A DNA stretch of 45,000 nucleotides from Mesostigma viride (GCA_009746045.1 RPFO01000154.1:3114993-3159992), one strand, 5' to 3'. Counted from the first letter of the stretch, positions 9,116 through 20,395 are shown. The notes: generated by a model not told the origin, from the letters alone. Translations and numbers: made by a program.

Positions 9116-12100
9116 TTAGACAGCTTGCTGAGATGGGTCCATCAGAGACTGAAGAACCTTGTATTGCACTGCTGCCTTCTGCACTAGCTTGGTCAAAGCA
9201 TCAGCAGGATTGTCAACCCCAGGGATATGCTCAATATTGGCCAAGGAGGACAACTCCTTAAGAAGGAGATAATCCAAGTCCCTACTTCTGGCCATCTGCC
9301 TGTGCACAAACTGCACCATCCCCATGGAGTCTGTTTTTAGAAGAGTGGTAACCTGAAGTGGCCAAGGAGTGTTAGAAGTCATCTGATGAAGCAACTCCTT
9401 CAGATAAAGGCTTGTGTGAATGCCTTCACAAATAGCCCTGCATTCTGCCACATCACTGCTGACAGCCACCCGTTTGTGCAGGCGACTAAACCAGCTCACC
9501 AAACTCCCCAGGCCTTCCTGTCTGAGCACAAAGAGCCCTGCAGCCCTGCCCCTGACCTTGGAGACCTGCCTGCTGTCCATTGAGCTATCCACATACAGCT
9601 CCATGCAAATGGGTTGTGATAAATCCACTGCAGACAACAGAATGCCAGATGAAGCCCTGACCTGATCAGCCACCTTGGCAGACCCTAGCTCCACCAGCAT
9701 GTCATCAGGCAACCTGGCTATGACCATAAGGTCTGGCCTGGAAATGCCTGCCACCCAAGCAACCATGCCCCTCACCATGGGACACAGTGCCTGTGTGATG
9801 GTTGGAGGAAGCTTGCTAATGAGGGTCTCTTGATAGTCATTGCCCCCCACCAGCAGCATACGCCACTCCCCTCCCTTCTTCACCAGTGTGGCCTCCATGC
9901 CCACAAACAGCAGAGGCTCATTCTCCACCTGCCATTGCTCCCTACCCAGAGGAAACTTGGACTTAATGATGGTGATCAGCTCCTTAAGCCACGACGTGGG
10001 AGCTATCAGATGTAGGTCATCCCCGTGCAGCGAAGCATACACTGGCAGGCCTTCCCATTGCCCCAGAAACAGACAGGGGTCTACAGGAGAGACCTTCAAG
10101 TTGCAATGCTCCTTCAGGAAACGGTTGAGAGTCTCCCTCCAGATTATTGGACTTGACCTCAGGCCCTCCAGGCCCTTGAGGATTTTAAGGAACTCCGTGT
10201 GGATGTCCCTTTTCCATACAGCAGGCACCCTAACATAGAAAGGCGTCTTGCCCTCCCACTTTTCCTGTGCCACATCTGCATCACCCTCCAGAAATGCCCT
10301 CTTGAAGTCTATCACCACTGAGCCATAGTCCAAGCCCTTGTTGAGAAGGCCTAGAAAGACACACAGCAGCAGCCTCCAAGTATCATGCAGCATGCCAGGG
10401 GTATACAACTCCTCAGCAGTGCACTCACCAGTACCCTTGAACTCATTCAGCACTGGCCTGACATGTGGTACCTTGACCCCGTCCACCTCCTTCATCTTGA
10501 TGACAAACTTGAGCTTGAGTAGACGTCGTGCAGGAGGCAGGTCATTGACAGGTTCCACGCATTTCTTGGAGATCCAGTCCTCCCCAGATTTAATCAGACC
10601 CAGTGTGACCTGGGGACACATAATGGGAGAGGACATGAGCTTCACCAGGCCTTGGTAGTTGATAGGGCTGTGTCCAGCAAGTGAGTGAGGACCAATGCCC
10701 AAACTGCTTGGATGACTAGCAGCTGGCAGTATGAGGTCATCAACCAAGGGCTCCTGCCCCTGGCACACTTGCACACGCTTAACCGTCCTGGTTACTGCAC
10801 GTGATAGGTGAGTGGTCCTGAAATTAATCAGTGGGACCTGACCAGCCCCTTCCTTAGTCAGGAGAGAGGACGTGATCACTACCCCATCCTGGCATAGGAA
10901 ATTCTGCCCCAGAAGAGCAGGTCCTTGATAGCCCTCCAAGACACAAAAAGCAGTGTCCTGTCCAAGGATAGGAATGAATACCTCACCCAGTACCTTCACG
11001 TGTACCCCGCCACTGAAGTCAGACACAAACTGATAGCTGGGTTCAGACATGCTGTACCCTGCTGCAGCCCTGGTCCCAATAATGGAGACCTGAGAATTAG
11101 TGTCTACCTCTAAGGCAGTGTCCAGCCCCAGATTGCCATGCCACCTGAGCTTGGCTACCTTGGGCTGCTTCTTGGCCCTTTGTAGAGCCCCAATCAATCC
11201 AGCCAAACTTGTCCCCCTGGGCTTGGTTAGTGCCTTGGGCTTGACAGTTGACTCCCCAGCTGTTGACCTTGCAGCCTGTTCAACAAGTACCTCTGCAACC
11301 TGGCCAGGGCTGACAGATTCCCCTGCAACAGATGTGGTCGTTGCGTCAGTGATGTCACCTGGGACCTGAAAATCCTGCAGATCCTGTGAGCCTTGTGCCT
11401 GACTGCCCTCATTCATCAGGTTAGGCTTGACATATGACCAACTCAGCCGGTGTACATGCTTTGGTTCGTCCTCCATGCTGACCAAGCATGCGTGGCTAGC
11501 TTCATCAACCTGGGTAACCACCCCAGGACTCCAGCTACCACGTTTGCCATAAAGGCTAGGTTCCTTCCAAGCTAGGACCTTCTGACCCACTTGTGGCTCC
11601 AGCATCTTCCAACCCCGGTCCTTCTCCCTCAGCTTGGCAAAGGTGACATGTGCAGCATGTTTCCAGCCCTCCAGCACATGTGGTGGGCACAGGCCATGAT
11701 ATAGACCCATTGGGCTGACAGCAACTCCATCATAGTAGAAGTTAACCCTGCTGTTCAGCTGCTGCTCCACGTTCCTCAGCCATGCACTCCTGACAAGTGC
11801 AGGTGCAGACAAGGGTACCCAGTCTTCAGAGATGATCAATTTCTTGACCTCCTGGATTGCCCTCTCGATAGCACCCTGCTGCCCATGAGCCTCCCTAGGT
11901 GTAACCAGCAACTCAGGAAGGGTAGGATCACCCTTGAGATGCTGAAACTGCATGTCCACCTGGATCCTTGTGGTAGGAAACTTGGCTCTTACATTCTGCA
12001 GGGCAGCCAGCAAGTACCTGTTCTTCATAGAAGGTAAATGCTCCAGCACCTTGTATTTCGTGTACCTGTCCACGCACACCAACAGTTGCATGCCCCTGAT

Positions 12101-12742
12101 GTGTTGGATATCACACTGCAGATCACCAATGCTCTGAGGTAGAGCTTTGGCATGTGATTTCCTGGGCTTGTTGGAGGACAACTGGCACTTACACCGTGAG
12201 GCAGCTTGCTGACACGCCTTAAGAAGGGGTGCCCTGCCCATACGGAAGGCAAAGTTGTTTGACAGAGAAGTGGCATGCCCAAACATGTTGTGGATTCGGG
12301 CACCCAACTCCTGGTACACAGAGGAAGCAGTCCCTGGCACAGTCAGGACTGTGCTGTCAGGTTGTCCAGCATCACCATGCTGACTTCCATCCTGTTCTGA
12401 CTCAGAGCCTGAGTCACCCTGCTCATGCCCAACACCTGGACCGCCAGCAGGGACCACATGCATACCACCAGAGGCCTTCACACCCCTCTGTGGTTGTACA
12501 TTGGTTTCTCTCAAAATGAGAGGTCCACCCTCGTGCCCAGCACGAGGATGCATAGGGTCAGACATACTTACAGCTGCATCAGCTGTCAAGGACGTCTTCA
12601 TAGGAACCTGTACCTCTCCAGGTGACCTGGGGCCACACTGAACCTGGAGATCACCCTCTTGTTGCCCAGATATAAAATCTGCATTGGAGCACCTGGCCTC
12701 CCCCTTGGGTGAATTAAGGTGTGTAGGGGTTGCCTCAGACAG
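9116..12742 (-). CDS. pol: Copia element 1 pol (integrase - protease - RT - RNase H)
   Basis: The frame is open from the codon after the gag UGA (12743-12745); the first ATG is at 12601. Numbered from that ATG: integrase zinc motif H104-x4-H109 with CKC near 137; catalytic D164, D216, E246; retropepsin-like domain with D500-T-N and closing ALLG at 562-565; RT with D765 (DFKRAF) and HGDD at 859-862; RNase H with YVDSS, AECRA and a DNPADALTKL end. Standard copia order places protease before integrase, so this order is unusual, and the Gly of the DTG motif is Asn. The same order is in copia element 2, so it is a lineage feature and not damage. Expression probably needs UGA readthrough, giving Gag-Pol. 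Confidence 0.93.
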   Translation of the reverse strand: MSEATPTHLNSPKGEARCSNADFISGQQEGDLQVQCGPRSPGEVQVPMKTSLTADAAVSMSDPMHPRAGHEGGPLILRETNVQPQRGVKASGGMHVVPAGGPGVGHEQGDSGSESEQDGSQHGDAGQPDSTVLTVPGTASSVYQELGARIHNMFGHATSLSNNFAFRMGRAPLLKACQQAASRCKCQLSSNKPRKSHAKALPQSIGDLQCDIQHIRGMQLLVCVDRYTKYKVLEHLPSMKNRYLLAALQNVRAKFPTTRIQVDMQFQHLKGDPTLPELLVTPREAHGQQGAIERAIQEVKKLIISEDWVPLSAPALVRSAWLRNVEQQLNSRVNFYYDGVAVSPMGLYHGLCPPHVLEGWKHAAHVTFAKLREKDRGWKMLEPQVGQKVLAWKEPSLYGKRGSWSPGVVTQVDEASHACLVSMEDEPKHVHRLSWSYVKPNLMNEGSQAQGSQDLQDFQVPGDITDATTTSVAGESVSPGQVAEVLVEQAARSTAGESTVKPKALTKPRGTSLAGLIGALQRAKKQPKVAKLRWHGNLGLDTALEVDTNSQVSIIGTRAAAGYSMSEPSYQFVSDFSGGVHVKVLGEVFIPILGQDTAFCVLEGYQGPALLGQNFLCQDGVVITSSLLTKEGAGQVPLINFRTTHLSRAVTRTVKRVQVCQGQEPLVDDLILPAASHPSSLGIGPHSLAGHSPINYQGLVKLMSSPIMCPQVTLGLIKSGEDWISKKCVEPVNDLPPARRLLKLKFVIKMKEVDGVKVPHVRPVLNEFKGTGECTAEELYTPGMLHDTWRLLLCVFLGLLNKGLDYGSVVIDFKRAFLEGDADVAQEKWEGKTPFYVRVPAVWKRDIHTEFLKILKGLEGLRSSPIIWRETLNRFLKEHCNLKVSPVDPCLFLGQWEGLPVYASLHGDDLHLIAPTSWLKELITIIKSKFPLGREQWQVENEPLLFVGMEATLVKKGGEWRMLLVGGNDYQETLISKLPPTITQALCPMVRGMVAWVAGISRPDLMVIARLPDDMLVELGSAKVADQVRASSGILLSAVDLSQPICMELYVDSSMDSRQVSKVRGRAAGLFVLRQEGLGSLVSWFSRLHKRVAVSSDVAECRAICEGIHTSLYLKELLHQMTSNTPWPLQVTTLLKTDSMGMVQFVHRQMARSRDLDYLLLKELSSLANIEHIPGVDNPADALTKLVQKAAVQYKVLQSLMDPSQQAV

Positions 12743-13858
12743 TCACTGCTCCTTGTTGTCTTCTTGCTGACTGCCCTTTGAAGGCTGGCCTGCCTGGGAC
12801 TTGTTGTTGTTCTTCTTGTTGTTGTTGTTATTCTTGTTGCTGCCCTGGCCCTGGGACTTCTTGAAGCTGGGACACTCCTTCTTGATGTGCCCCCACCCCT
12901 TGCACAGGTAGCATTGTATCTTGGACTTGCCCTGGCCACTGCCCCCATTGTCAGACGCGTTGCCCTGCTTGGGCTGACCACCCACCCGCCTGAACACCGA
13001 CTTGGAGTGTGACCTCCTGTCAGAATCAGGTGAATGATCTCCCTTGCGCTTGTGATGGTTGCCCCTACGCCCTCCTTGGCTTCGGTCAGCCTCAGACGTC
13101 TTGGAGCCACCCTGGGTACGCCCGCCTGCCTGGGTAGCCTTCACTGCTGGCACTCCACCCTCAAACAGCTCCTCTGCCTCGAGTGCTTGTTTAATGATGA
13201 CCTTGTAGGCCTTCAGGGTAGAGTGTGGGGCACACATGACTTTTAAGGAGCCACGTGTCGCCTTATCCAGCCCAGAAACCTTGAGCCAGTTGGTTAGGGC
13301 TATGTTATCAGCGACATTAAAGCCGTGAGCCCTGCCCTCCTCAACCATCTTACAATAGTTGAGAAAGTTCTGGATCAGGTCCCCCTTGACCTCCCACCCT
13401 TGGTATTTGTCCTGCCAATGGATGCCGACCTTCTTCCTCTGATCCTCCAGCAGCTCCTTCAGCTCAGCCACGTACAGTGCCCAGGCCTTATTGGCCTTTT
13501 TGCACTCCCTGGTTAGGTCCTTAATCTGGTCAGTACACTTGCCAAAAGTGCTACTGCCTATCCAGATTTGATAGTAATTTGTACCACCGTACAAGCTAGG
13601 GAACCCTTCCAATCCCTCCACAAACTCTTCAGCCTGCTTAGGCTTGGAGTCTGAGGTTACAGGCTGCAACTGATTGACAATTAAAAGACCCTGTGTGGTA
13701 AGATCAAAGCCATGAATAGCTTGTGCATTATTATTATTGTGAGGAAGGTTGGTAATCTCTCCGGTAAGCCCCACGTCATCTACGTGAGCGGTTCCACTAC
13801 CAGCACCCCCATTATTATTCCCACTGGCTGGACCCTTGCTACGGCGTCCCTCAGCCAT
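12743..13858 (-). CDS. gag: Copia element 1 gag (371 aa)
   Basis: The coat-forming nucleocapsid precursor of the element. A helical central region (about residues 70-235) contains W/Y/F motifs as in UBN2-type copia Gag. Then comes a basic Arg/Ser/His-rich stretch, one CCHC zinc knuckle (CYLCKGWGHIKKEC) near residue 317, and an Asn/Lys/Gln-rich tail. The ORF ends CAG-UGA-CUG, and the downstream frame is open in phase for 48 codons up to the first pol ATG, so Gag-Pol could form by stop readthrough. The start is the only early ATG; the preceding 170 nt separate it from the upstream 237-aa ORF. Confidence 0.9.
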   Translation of the reverse strand: MAEGRRSKGPASGNNNGGAGSGTAHVDDVGLTGEITNLPHNNNNAQAIHGFDLTTQGLLIVNQLQPVTSDSKPKQAEEFVEGLEGFPSLYGGTNYYQIWIGSSTFGKCTDQIKDLTRECKKANKAWALYVAELKELLEDQRKKVGIHWQDKYQGWEVKGDLIQNFLNYCKMVEEGRAHGFNVADNIALTNWLKVSGLDKATRGSLKVMCAPHSTLKAYKVIIKQALEAEELFEGGVPAVKATQAGGRTQGGSKTSEADRSQGGRRGNHHKRKGDHSPDSDRRSHSKSVFRRVGGQPKQGNASDNGGSGQGKSKIQCYLCKGWGHIKKECPSFKKSQGQGSNKNNNNNKKNNNKSQAGQPSKGSQQEDNKEQ

Positions 13859-14027
13859 CCTGCACTACCAGCTATTCAAAGAACACCTTAACGAAGCAGC
13901 AGAAAATATGTACAAAATTTTTGTGTCGCCTCTGCCGCCTGCGCCGGTGTCGCTGCCGCCCCCGCGAATTGCCGCCGAAATTCGACAAAAAAATGTCGAC
14001 AAGTACTGCAGAAGAAAATTAGGCCGA

Positions 14028-14738
14028 CTAGTAGTCAAGGCCCCTGAAGTCGCAGTACGTGTATACGAACTCACGATCCTCCATATCCAGCTCCGGACCT
14101 GCACCGGTATGAATTAAAACCGGCGTGCTCCCCGCCGCGTAAGTTGCGACGCGCCGACGCGCGACGAGGCGCAGAGGATGTGTAAAGATCGTCAATAATT
14201 CCCACCCCGCGGGAATCCACTCTCGCACAGAGGCGAGAAATGCCACCAGGTTAATTAAAACCTGGCGCTCGCGACTGCGTACGCCGCGAGTGAGCAGCGA
14301 TAACAGCGCGAGATCCTGAAACAAATTTGTTGACACCGCCGGCGCGCCCCCCGTGCGAAGCGATGCCCAGTTTTGCAGGTTTCTCTGGTAACCGGTGAGT
14401 GAAGAGAGGACGTTGTCCAACTCCTCAATGGCAGTCGTGACTTCGGTCACCGACCGCAAACCTCCCCGCACCTGGACCGTAAATGTCGATAAAATGTTTC
14501 GAATCTGGTCCAACAGGTTGCGGATTGCCGGCACCAGTGCTGGCAAATCGGGGTCCTCGGGGTTATCCCCGAGCAATGCGTGAGCTGCACGCTGCTGACG
14601 ATGAAGCTCGTCGAGCGAAACTGTAACTTCGTCGAGCAATTGTTGCCACGACGGCACAGTTGGTCTTGACGAAGAACCAGCCGGCGGAGCGGCTATTTCC
14701 TCATCGTCCGGAATCCGAAATTCTTCCGAATTTGGCAT
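14028..14738 (-). CDS. Copia element 1 upstream ORF (237 aa, unknown function)
   Basis: This starts with MPNSEEFRIPDDEE, 25 bp inside the 5' LTR boundary, and is the first ORF of the element. The frame also stays open into the LTR, but the ATG at 14738 is the better start. It is mostly helical by sequence: residues 30-120 have heptad-like Leu/Ile/Val spacing (possible coiled coil), and 140-200 are hydrophobic and Arg-rich. I recognise no family. Copia element 2 instead carries a long N-terminal extension on its Gag at the same place, so the two may be separate and fused forms of one extra module. Confidence 0.65.
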   Translation of the reverse strand: MPNSEEFRIPDDEEIAAPPAGSSSRPTVPSWQQLLDEVTVSLDELHRQQRAAHALLGDNPEDPDLPALVPAIRNLLDQIRNILSTFTVQVRGGLRSVTEVTTAIEELDNVLSSLTGYQRNLQNWASLRTGGAPAVSTNLFQDLALLSLLTRGVRSRERQVLINLVAFLASVREWIPAGWELLTIFTHPLRLVARRRVATYAAGSTPVLIHTGAGPELDMEDREFVYTYCDFRGLDY

Positions 14739-14762
14739 CTTTTTGACAGAGCGTGTAATACG

Positions 14763-15379
14763 AGTTGTGAGGGTAAGAATGCCACGAATTCCGCCATGGT
14801 TCTTGCAGGAAGTTGCCTTTATTAACAATCAGGAAACACAGACGTAAGTCACGTCACTTCCAAGACTGCACGCAGCACAGACGACAGGGTCGCAGTGCCA
14901 AGAGAACGTGCACGCAAGAACTAGCGTCCCGGTGTGACCAAGTCACTCATATAGCTTACTAGGGACGCGTCCAAGTATTCAGCTGCACTGTCACAGCTGA
15001 ACTGTCAATCAATTGATTACACAGACTCTGGCACGCCTTTGGCGCGCAGATCTATCAATTGTCCATACGGCTAGTCCTGTGGACCTATCCGTACACTAGT
15101 CAGCATCAATTGTCTCATAGGTCCTGGCGCGCTACAGTGCGCCTACCTATCAATTGACCATCAAGTCCTGTACAAGTCCTGTCAACGTCCTGCGGACTAT
15201 CAAAGTGACACTTGTACATCCTGTGTCCGTACGCGCCCACAGTGGCGCGCCGGGTACTGTCGGCACAGCCTAGGAAACGTCATAACTTTTACGTTCCTTA
15301 ACCAAATGAGGCGTTCAAGGTGCCGTTGGAAAGAGCGTAACAATCTCTATCCATCTAACGTAAATCCTTTACGTTAACT
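14763..15379 (-). repeat. Copia element 1, 5' LTR
   Basis: This is the partner of 7550-8166. The base before it differs from the other copy, which fixes the boundary. The sequence next to it on the coding strand (CGTATTACACGC) is not a normal TGG-type primer-binding site. Confidence 0.95.
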
Positions 15380-15645
15380 CTTCACGTCTTCACGTCTTCA
15401 CGTCTTCACCGCGTCTTCACCTGTCTTCACCACGTCTTCACGGCTTCACGGCTTCACGTCTTCACGGCTTCACCTGAACACCTGAACACCTGAACTTCAC
15501 CTGAACTTGCCGTATCGTGTCTTCACGTCTTCACGTCTTCACGTCTTCACGTCTTCACGTCTTCACCGCGTCTTCACCTGTCTTCACCACGTCTTCACGG
15601 CTTCACGGCTTCACGTCTTCACGGCTTCACCTGAACACCTGAACT
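15380..15645. repeat. CTTCACGT minisatellite, right part
   Basis: This continues 6955-7549 across copia element 1. Both outer edges of the array carry a related ATCGTATCTTTGATAC motif (7058-7073 and 15653-15668). Confidence 0.9.
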
Positions 15646-17306
15646 TTGCGTATATCGTATCTTTGATACATTGCATCATTTGCATGCCTTGGAGCTGCAC
15701 GTCTTCAAGCAGTGTCACCCAGTTCCCGCTTGATTCAAATGCACTTTGCGCTTGAATTCGTGACTTCGCCCCGCTCAAGGTGGAAAGAATGATGGGCACT
15801 AGCCACGGGAACTATGCCCGATGCTGATAGCCGAAGCGATGACATGGACGAATTGATTGATTTGTGTTATGCCGGGGACGATTGTAGAAAATGGGTGCTA
15901 GGAAAGAAATCTGGTGCCATGAAAGTAGATTTTTTGGCCGGTGCAAACCACCAATGCGCCGGCCGATGTGGCAAGGTCCTGCACGGCATCTGTACGCATA
16001 TTTTCAGGCACGCAGACGACGGTGACGGCACGGAATGGCAATGCTCTGACTGCGGCGGCCCTCCACGATGCCAGCCGTGCGCCACGCTCGAGCAGCCAGG
16101 GCACACTAGCAACATTAAGCCCACGGAGCCTTCCACTATCAGCCCAGAGTGCCCGGATGTTTCGTTTCGCAGGCCCGTCACCGAGGATGACCTGACTTTC
16201 GATGATGATGGCGGTTGTGATGATGAAGCTGCAAGGGCAGAGGATGACTTCCATCATGATGGGGCTGCAAATGCGACAAACGAGAAAGATTCCGCGATGT
16301 CTCCTCAGCGTCCTGCCGACGAGCATGGTCATTCAAACCCGGGTAATCGGGGCTGGACGCCACTAAGAAGGCTGTGTTCTCTTCCCCTCTACCTGAGGCC
16401 GGCGTTCCTGAAAAGCGGGACGATGGCACGTACGCCGGTCCCTACTGCAAGCTCTTTTAGCCGCAGTGGACCGATGGCACTGTCTGTCGTGGAAATTTCT
16501 GGCTGGGATACCCTCGGGTGGTGGTGGGGGGCCTCACCATCGACAAACAGCTGCAAGCGGTGCTGGTTGCCCAAACGACCTACACAACAAAGAAAACATT
16601 AAAATCGGCATACACAAATGCGGCACGGGGGAGATCCTCTACCATCAAGATGACAGATGTGGTGTGCATGGTCGTCGATCGTGACCCTGCCACTGGGCAC
16701 ATCCCCGGATTCAAGGTAGTTGACACATTTCCGGAGAGTGCGCGAAACGAGCGTATTGAGCGCACTCTCGCCTGGGCCCAGTCGCACCAAGGTGAGCTGG
16801 TGTCCCAGATGACATGGGACTTCCTCGCTGAGGCCCCATGCATCTTGACAACAGGATTTCCTAGGGACCCCGCCCTTGCCTTGTATTCAGGTCCTGCTGC
16901 AGCGGTGTGGTCTCCGGCGCCTAGCCGGGGGATGCGAGTGCGTGCCCCCCCGCCCACAGTGAAGCCCCCAGAGGCAGCCACGCCTTTGGTGGACGTCACC
17001 AACGCACAACAGCGACCCAAGCGGAACAGCAAAGCCAAGTCCTCCCAGCCGGCAGAGAAACGCCGGCAGCCAGAGCGCACCCAGCCAGAGCGTACTGTAC
17101 CCAGCCGCTGCCGCCGCCGACCCCCGTACTGGTGGGCGTGGAACAGACGATGAGAGAGATGCAACGAGCTATGGAGAACCAAAGCAAGAAGGTTGAAGAG
17201 CTTGGTTTGCAGCTGCGTCAAGAGGTGCAGAAACAAGTGCATGGTCCAGCTGGAGCAGCAACTGCAGCATGCAGCAACAGCAGCAGCAGCAACTGCAGCA
17301 GCAACT

Positions 17307-17552
<246 letters not shown>

Positions 17553-18048
17553 GCCGCAGCAGCAGCAGCAGCAGCAACAACAACAACAACAACAGCAACA
17601 ACAACAGCAACAGCAACAGCAACAGCTACAGCAACAGCAACAGCAGCAGCAGTTCCCGCAGCCGCCGCCGCCGCAGCAGCAGCAGCACCAGCAGTTCCCG
17701 CAGCAGCAGCAGCAGTTCCCGCAGCAGCAGCAGCAGTTCCCGCAGCAGCAGCAGCAGTTCCCGCAGCAGCAGCAGCAGTTCCCGCAGCAGCAGCAGCAGT
17801 TCCCGCAGGCATGATCGTCGGCAGTGCTTCATCTACAGCTGGCGTCACCGGCAACACAGCAGTTCCCGCAGGCATCGTCGGGAGCACTTCAGTTACAGCT
17901 GGCGTCACCAGCAGCGCTTCAGTTCCCGCAGGCAGCGTCGGCAATGTGGCAGATTCCACAGGCATTGTCGGCACTGCAGCAGTTTTCGCAGGGACCGTCG
18001 GCAGCAGAGCAGTTCCCGCAGGGATCATCGGTGGTGCAGCAGTTCTTT

Positions 18049-18459
18049 GTGAGTCATTCGTGTAGTGTTGAGTGGGTGGGGTGGGGGGTGGGGGGGTGGG
18101 GGGGTGGGTGGGTGGGGGGGGGGGGGGGGGGGTGGGGGGCCGGGTGGGGGGGTGGGGGGATGGGGGGGATGGGGGGGGATGGGGGGGGTTGACTGTGTGA
18201 CTGCGTGGCTGCTTGGCTGGAAAGGAGGGTGCGTGGCTGTGTGGCTGCGTGGCTGCGTGGCTGGCTGGCTGGAGGGGGGTGCCGGGTGCGTGGATGCGTG
18301 GATGTGTGGCTGGGTGGGTGCGTCACTGCGTGGCTGGCTGGCTCTGTGGCTGCGTGGGCGGCTGGATGGCCGGGTCAGCGTGGCTGCGTGTTCAATGGGA
18401 TGCTAATATGTTGTTGCCTTTGGATGCCACAATTCATGGATTCTTTTGTTCACATGCAG
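18049..18459 (+). other. Intron candidate containing G-rich repeats
   Basis: It begins GTGAGT and ends TTCACATGCAG. Inside are a G-rich tract (18075-18190, many GGGG runs, strong G-quadruplex potential) and a GTGGCTGC-type repeat (18190-18390). This explains why the region has no codon pattern. Confidence 0.5.
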
Positions 18460-18579
18460 GTGCTGCCGTCTTCCCCATCGACGTCGTCAAGACCGATGTC
18501 GCCAAGAAGGATGATGCAATCACTCTCGGCCATGTTTAACTCATGTGGGCCTTCATGGCCACACGGGAAATATGCTTGA

Positions 18580-19075
18580 ATCAGTTCTTTGACACTGAGT
18601 TGGCACTAGACGCAACACCTTCGATGCACATGAGTGCAGGGCGCATGTGTTGAAACCATGCAACCATGGCGATCCCTCAAAAAGTTTGGTTATGTAATAA
18701 GTGAGACAATTATTCCGGACGTATGATGGCCCAACGTCCTATAAGGTTGAGTTGCATGTCTTGGAGGAGGAGCGTGATGACCGCGGAAGCCGCGTGGGTG
18801 TCTGTAGTGCTATATCTTGAAGATGTACGATCTTGGAAGAATTATGGTCTTGGAATCATATAATAATGAGCTTGGAATAAAGTTGCGGGCAGCCTTCAAT
18901 TGGCATATGTTGTCTTATTGATGTTGTCTCATTGCGTTAATGGGTCAATTGTCTTAGTTTATATCATGTATATCTTGGGAAACTCATTGCTTCAATAAAA
19001 TGCATGTTAGGCCCAATCAACCCCCTCAAACACATCTGAAAACTGCACAGTGCATCAAATGTATCCTAGACAAAA
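18580..19075 (+). other. 3' flank of the zinc-finger gene remnant and right subterminal region
   Basis: AATAAA occurs at about 18878 and 18996, fitting polyadenylation of the plus-strand gene. Sequence near 19055-19070 repeats the terminal AGGATACATTTG motif. No ORF is supported. Confidence 0.45.
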
Positions 19076-19099
19076 AAATGTATCCTAATCCGGTAAAAC
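19076..19099 (-). repeat. Right terminal inverted repeat
   Basis: Exact inverse of 2428-2451. Confidence 0.7.
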
Positions 19100-19181
19100 C
19101 TGTGTCTCGTGCTTGCTTGTGTTTGGGGAGGTACTGTGTATTGTGTACCTAGTACGGTGCTGGTGAGGTACGTGGGCCCAA

Positions 19182-19522
19182 ATGCCCCATAAGAAGAGAG
19201 GTACAGGTGGCACACGGTCCCCAAAGGACCCTAGGCTGTCCCCAAAGGACGTTAGGGAAGAACAGCAGGAAGTGGCGAGCAAGTCCAGCCAGGGTTCCAG
19301 AAGATCTAGCAAGTCCAGTAGGGGCTCCCGAGGCTCCCGGCGATCCGATGCAGCCGCTAGGGTTACCGCAGAACGGCAGGCGACCCTGGAGTCGCAGCTA
19401 GAGCAAGCTGCCCTAGGGTTTGATCAGCAACCGCAGTCGCCGCAGCGACAGCATCAGTCTCAGCAGTCGCCGCAGCGACAGCCTCAGTCTCAGCAATCGA
19501 CGTTGTCGCGACAGCCGCGGCC

Positions 19523-19569
<47 letters not shown>

Positions 19570-20395
19570 TGCAGCAGCGACAGCAGCAGCCGCGACCGCT
19601 ATTGACCCAGCATATGGGCAACTGGGACAGGGTACCTCCTACGCAGCGACCACCATCTGTGGAAGTCGTGCAGGAGGAGGATGAGGAGATAGAGGCCGCG
19701 GATAGCTCGGTAGCTAGCTCGCCGTTTGCCCCTCCGCCTGAGTTCGTGCAGTCCTCCCAATTGGGGGCATACGCACGTGGCCGCCCGCGCCTGACCCACC
19801 CTTGGGCAGGGCGTGGCCGCGGCGGGTCGGGGCTGGGTCCTGGAAGGGATCCCCGTCGGGTCTCCTTTGGAGCAAATGAGGGCTGGCCTAGGCCCCCGCT
19901 ACAGGCGTCAGGGTCGGCTCACGTGCAGACCGATCCTGAGGAGGAGGACCACGATCCCCCGGGTCCCTTTCCCACGGTCCCCACCTCCCTCCCAGCAAGG
20001 AGCGCGCCCACTAACGCCAACTTCAGTCGGCTGCCCCTGGACGACCCCGGTTATGAGCATCCCACCTCCGTTCGCGTTCGGCGTGAGTCAGCCCCCTTTG
20101 CGTCACAGCGGGTGTCCGTGGACTACGCGCCCCGCCGAGAGTCCGGCGACCTTGATCCCGAGCGTGAGGAGGACACCTTTGTGTCCCAACGTGGGCATGA
20201 CCAGGCTACAGGACGGGGCTCTCAACAGGAGATGCGGGCGCGGCGTCACGAGCCCCTCACCTTTTCCAGCCCCGCGTACTGCAGCAAGGGCGGCCCCTTG
20301 CGTACTGACCCTGTCAAGGCCCCGCCTATGCCAGATTTTAAGGCGGTGCCCAAGCTCCATGCGGGCATGACTCCCCGTGAGATCGACGAGTGGGC
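19182..20395 (+). CDS. gag: Gypsy gag, part 1 (N-terminal)
   Basis: The first ATG in the frame gives about 405 codons before palindromic element 2. The N-terminus is basic and Ser/Arg-rich, followed by a Gln-rich region (CAG tract at 19523-19568), an acidic patch, and a Pro/Arg-rich stretch. The end, PREIDEWA, is the start of a retrotransposon Gag capsid domain. With one copy of the TGGGC duplication and the insertion left out, the frame continues without a change at 20944, which shows that the insertion alone broke the gene. The complete Gag would be about 750 residues. Confidence 0.88.

Larger units (their letters stand above)
7550..15379 (-). mobile_element. Copia element 1 (7.8 kb, TSD CTTCA)
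   Basis: Two 617 bp LTRs flank, in minus-strand order, a 237-aa ORF, gag, a UGA stop, and pol with integrase, protease, reverse transcriptase and RNase H. The LTRs end AGTT...AACT. CTTCA is duplicated at 7545-7549 and 15380-15384, although the target is itself a CTTCA repeat, so the TSD is less diagnostic than usual. The LTRs look identical by eye, which suggests recent insertion. All main frames are open apart from the gag/pol stop. Confidence 0.95.
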
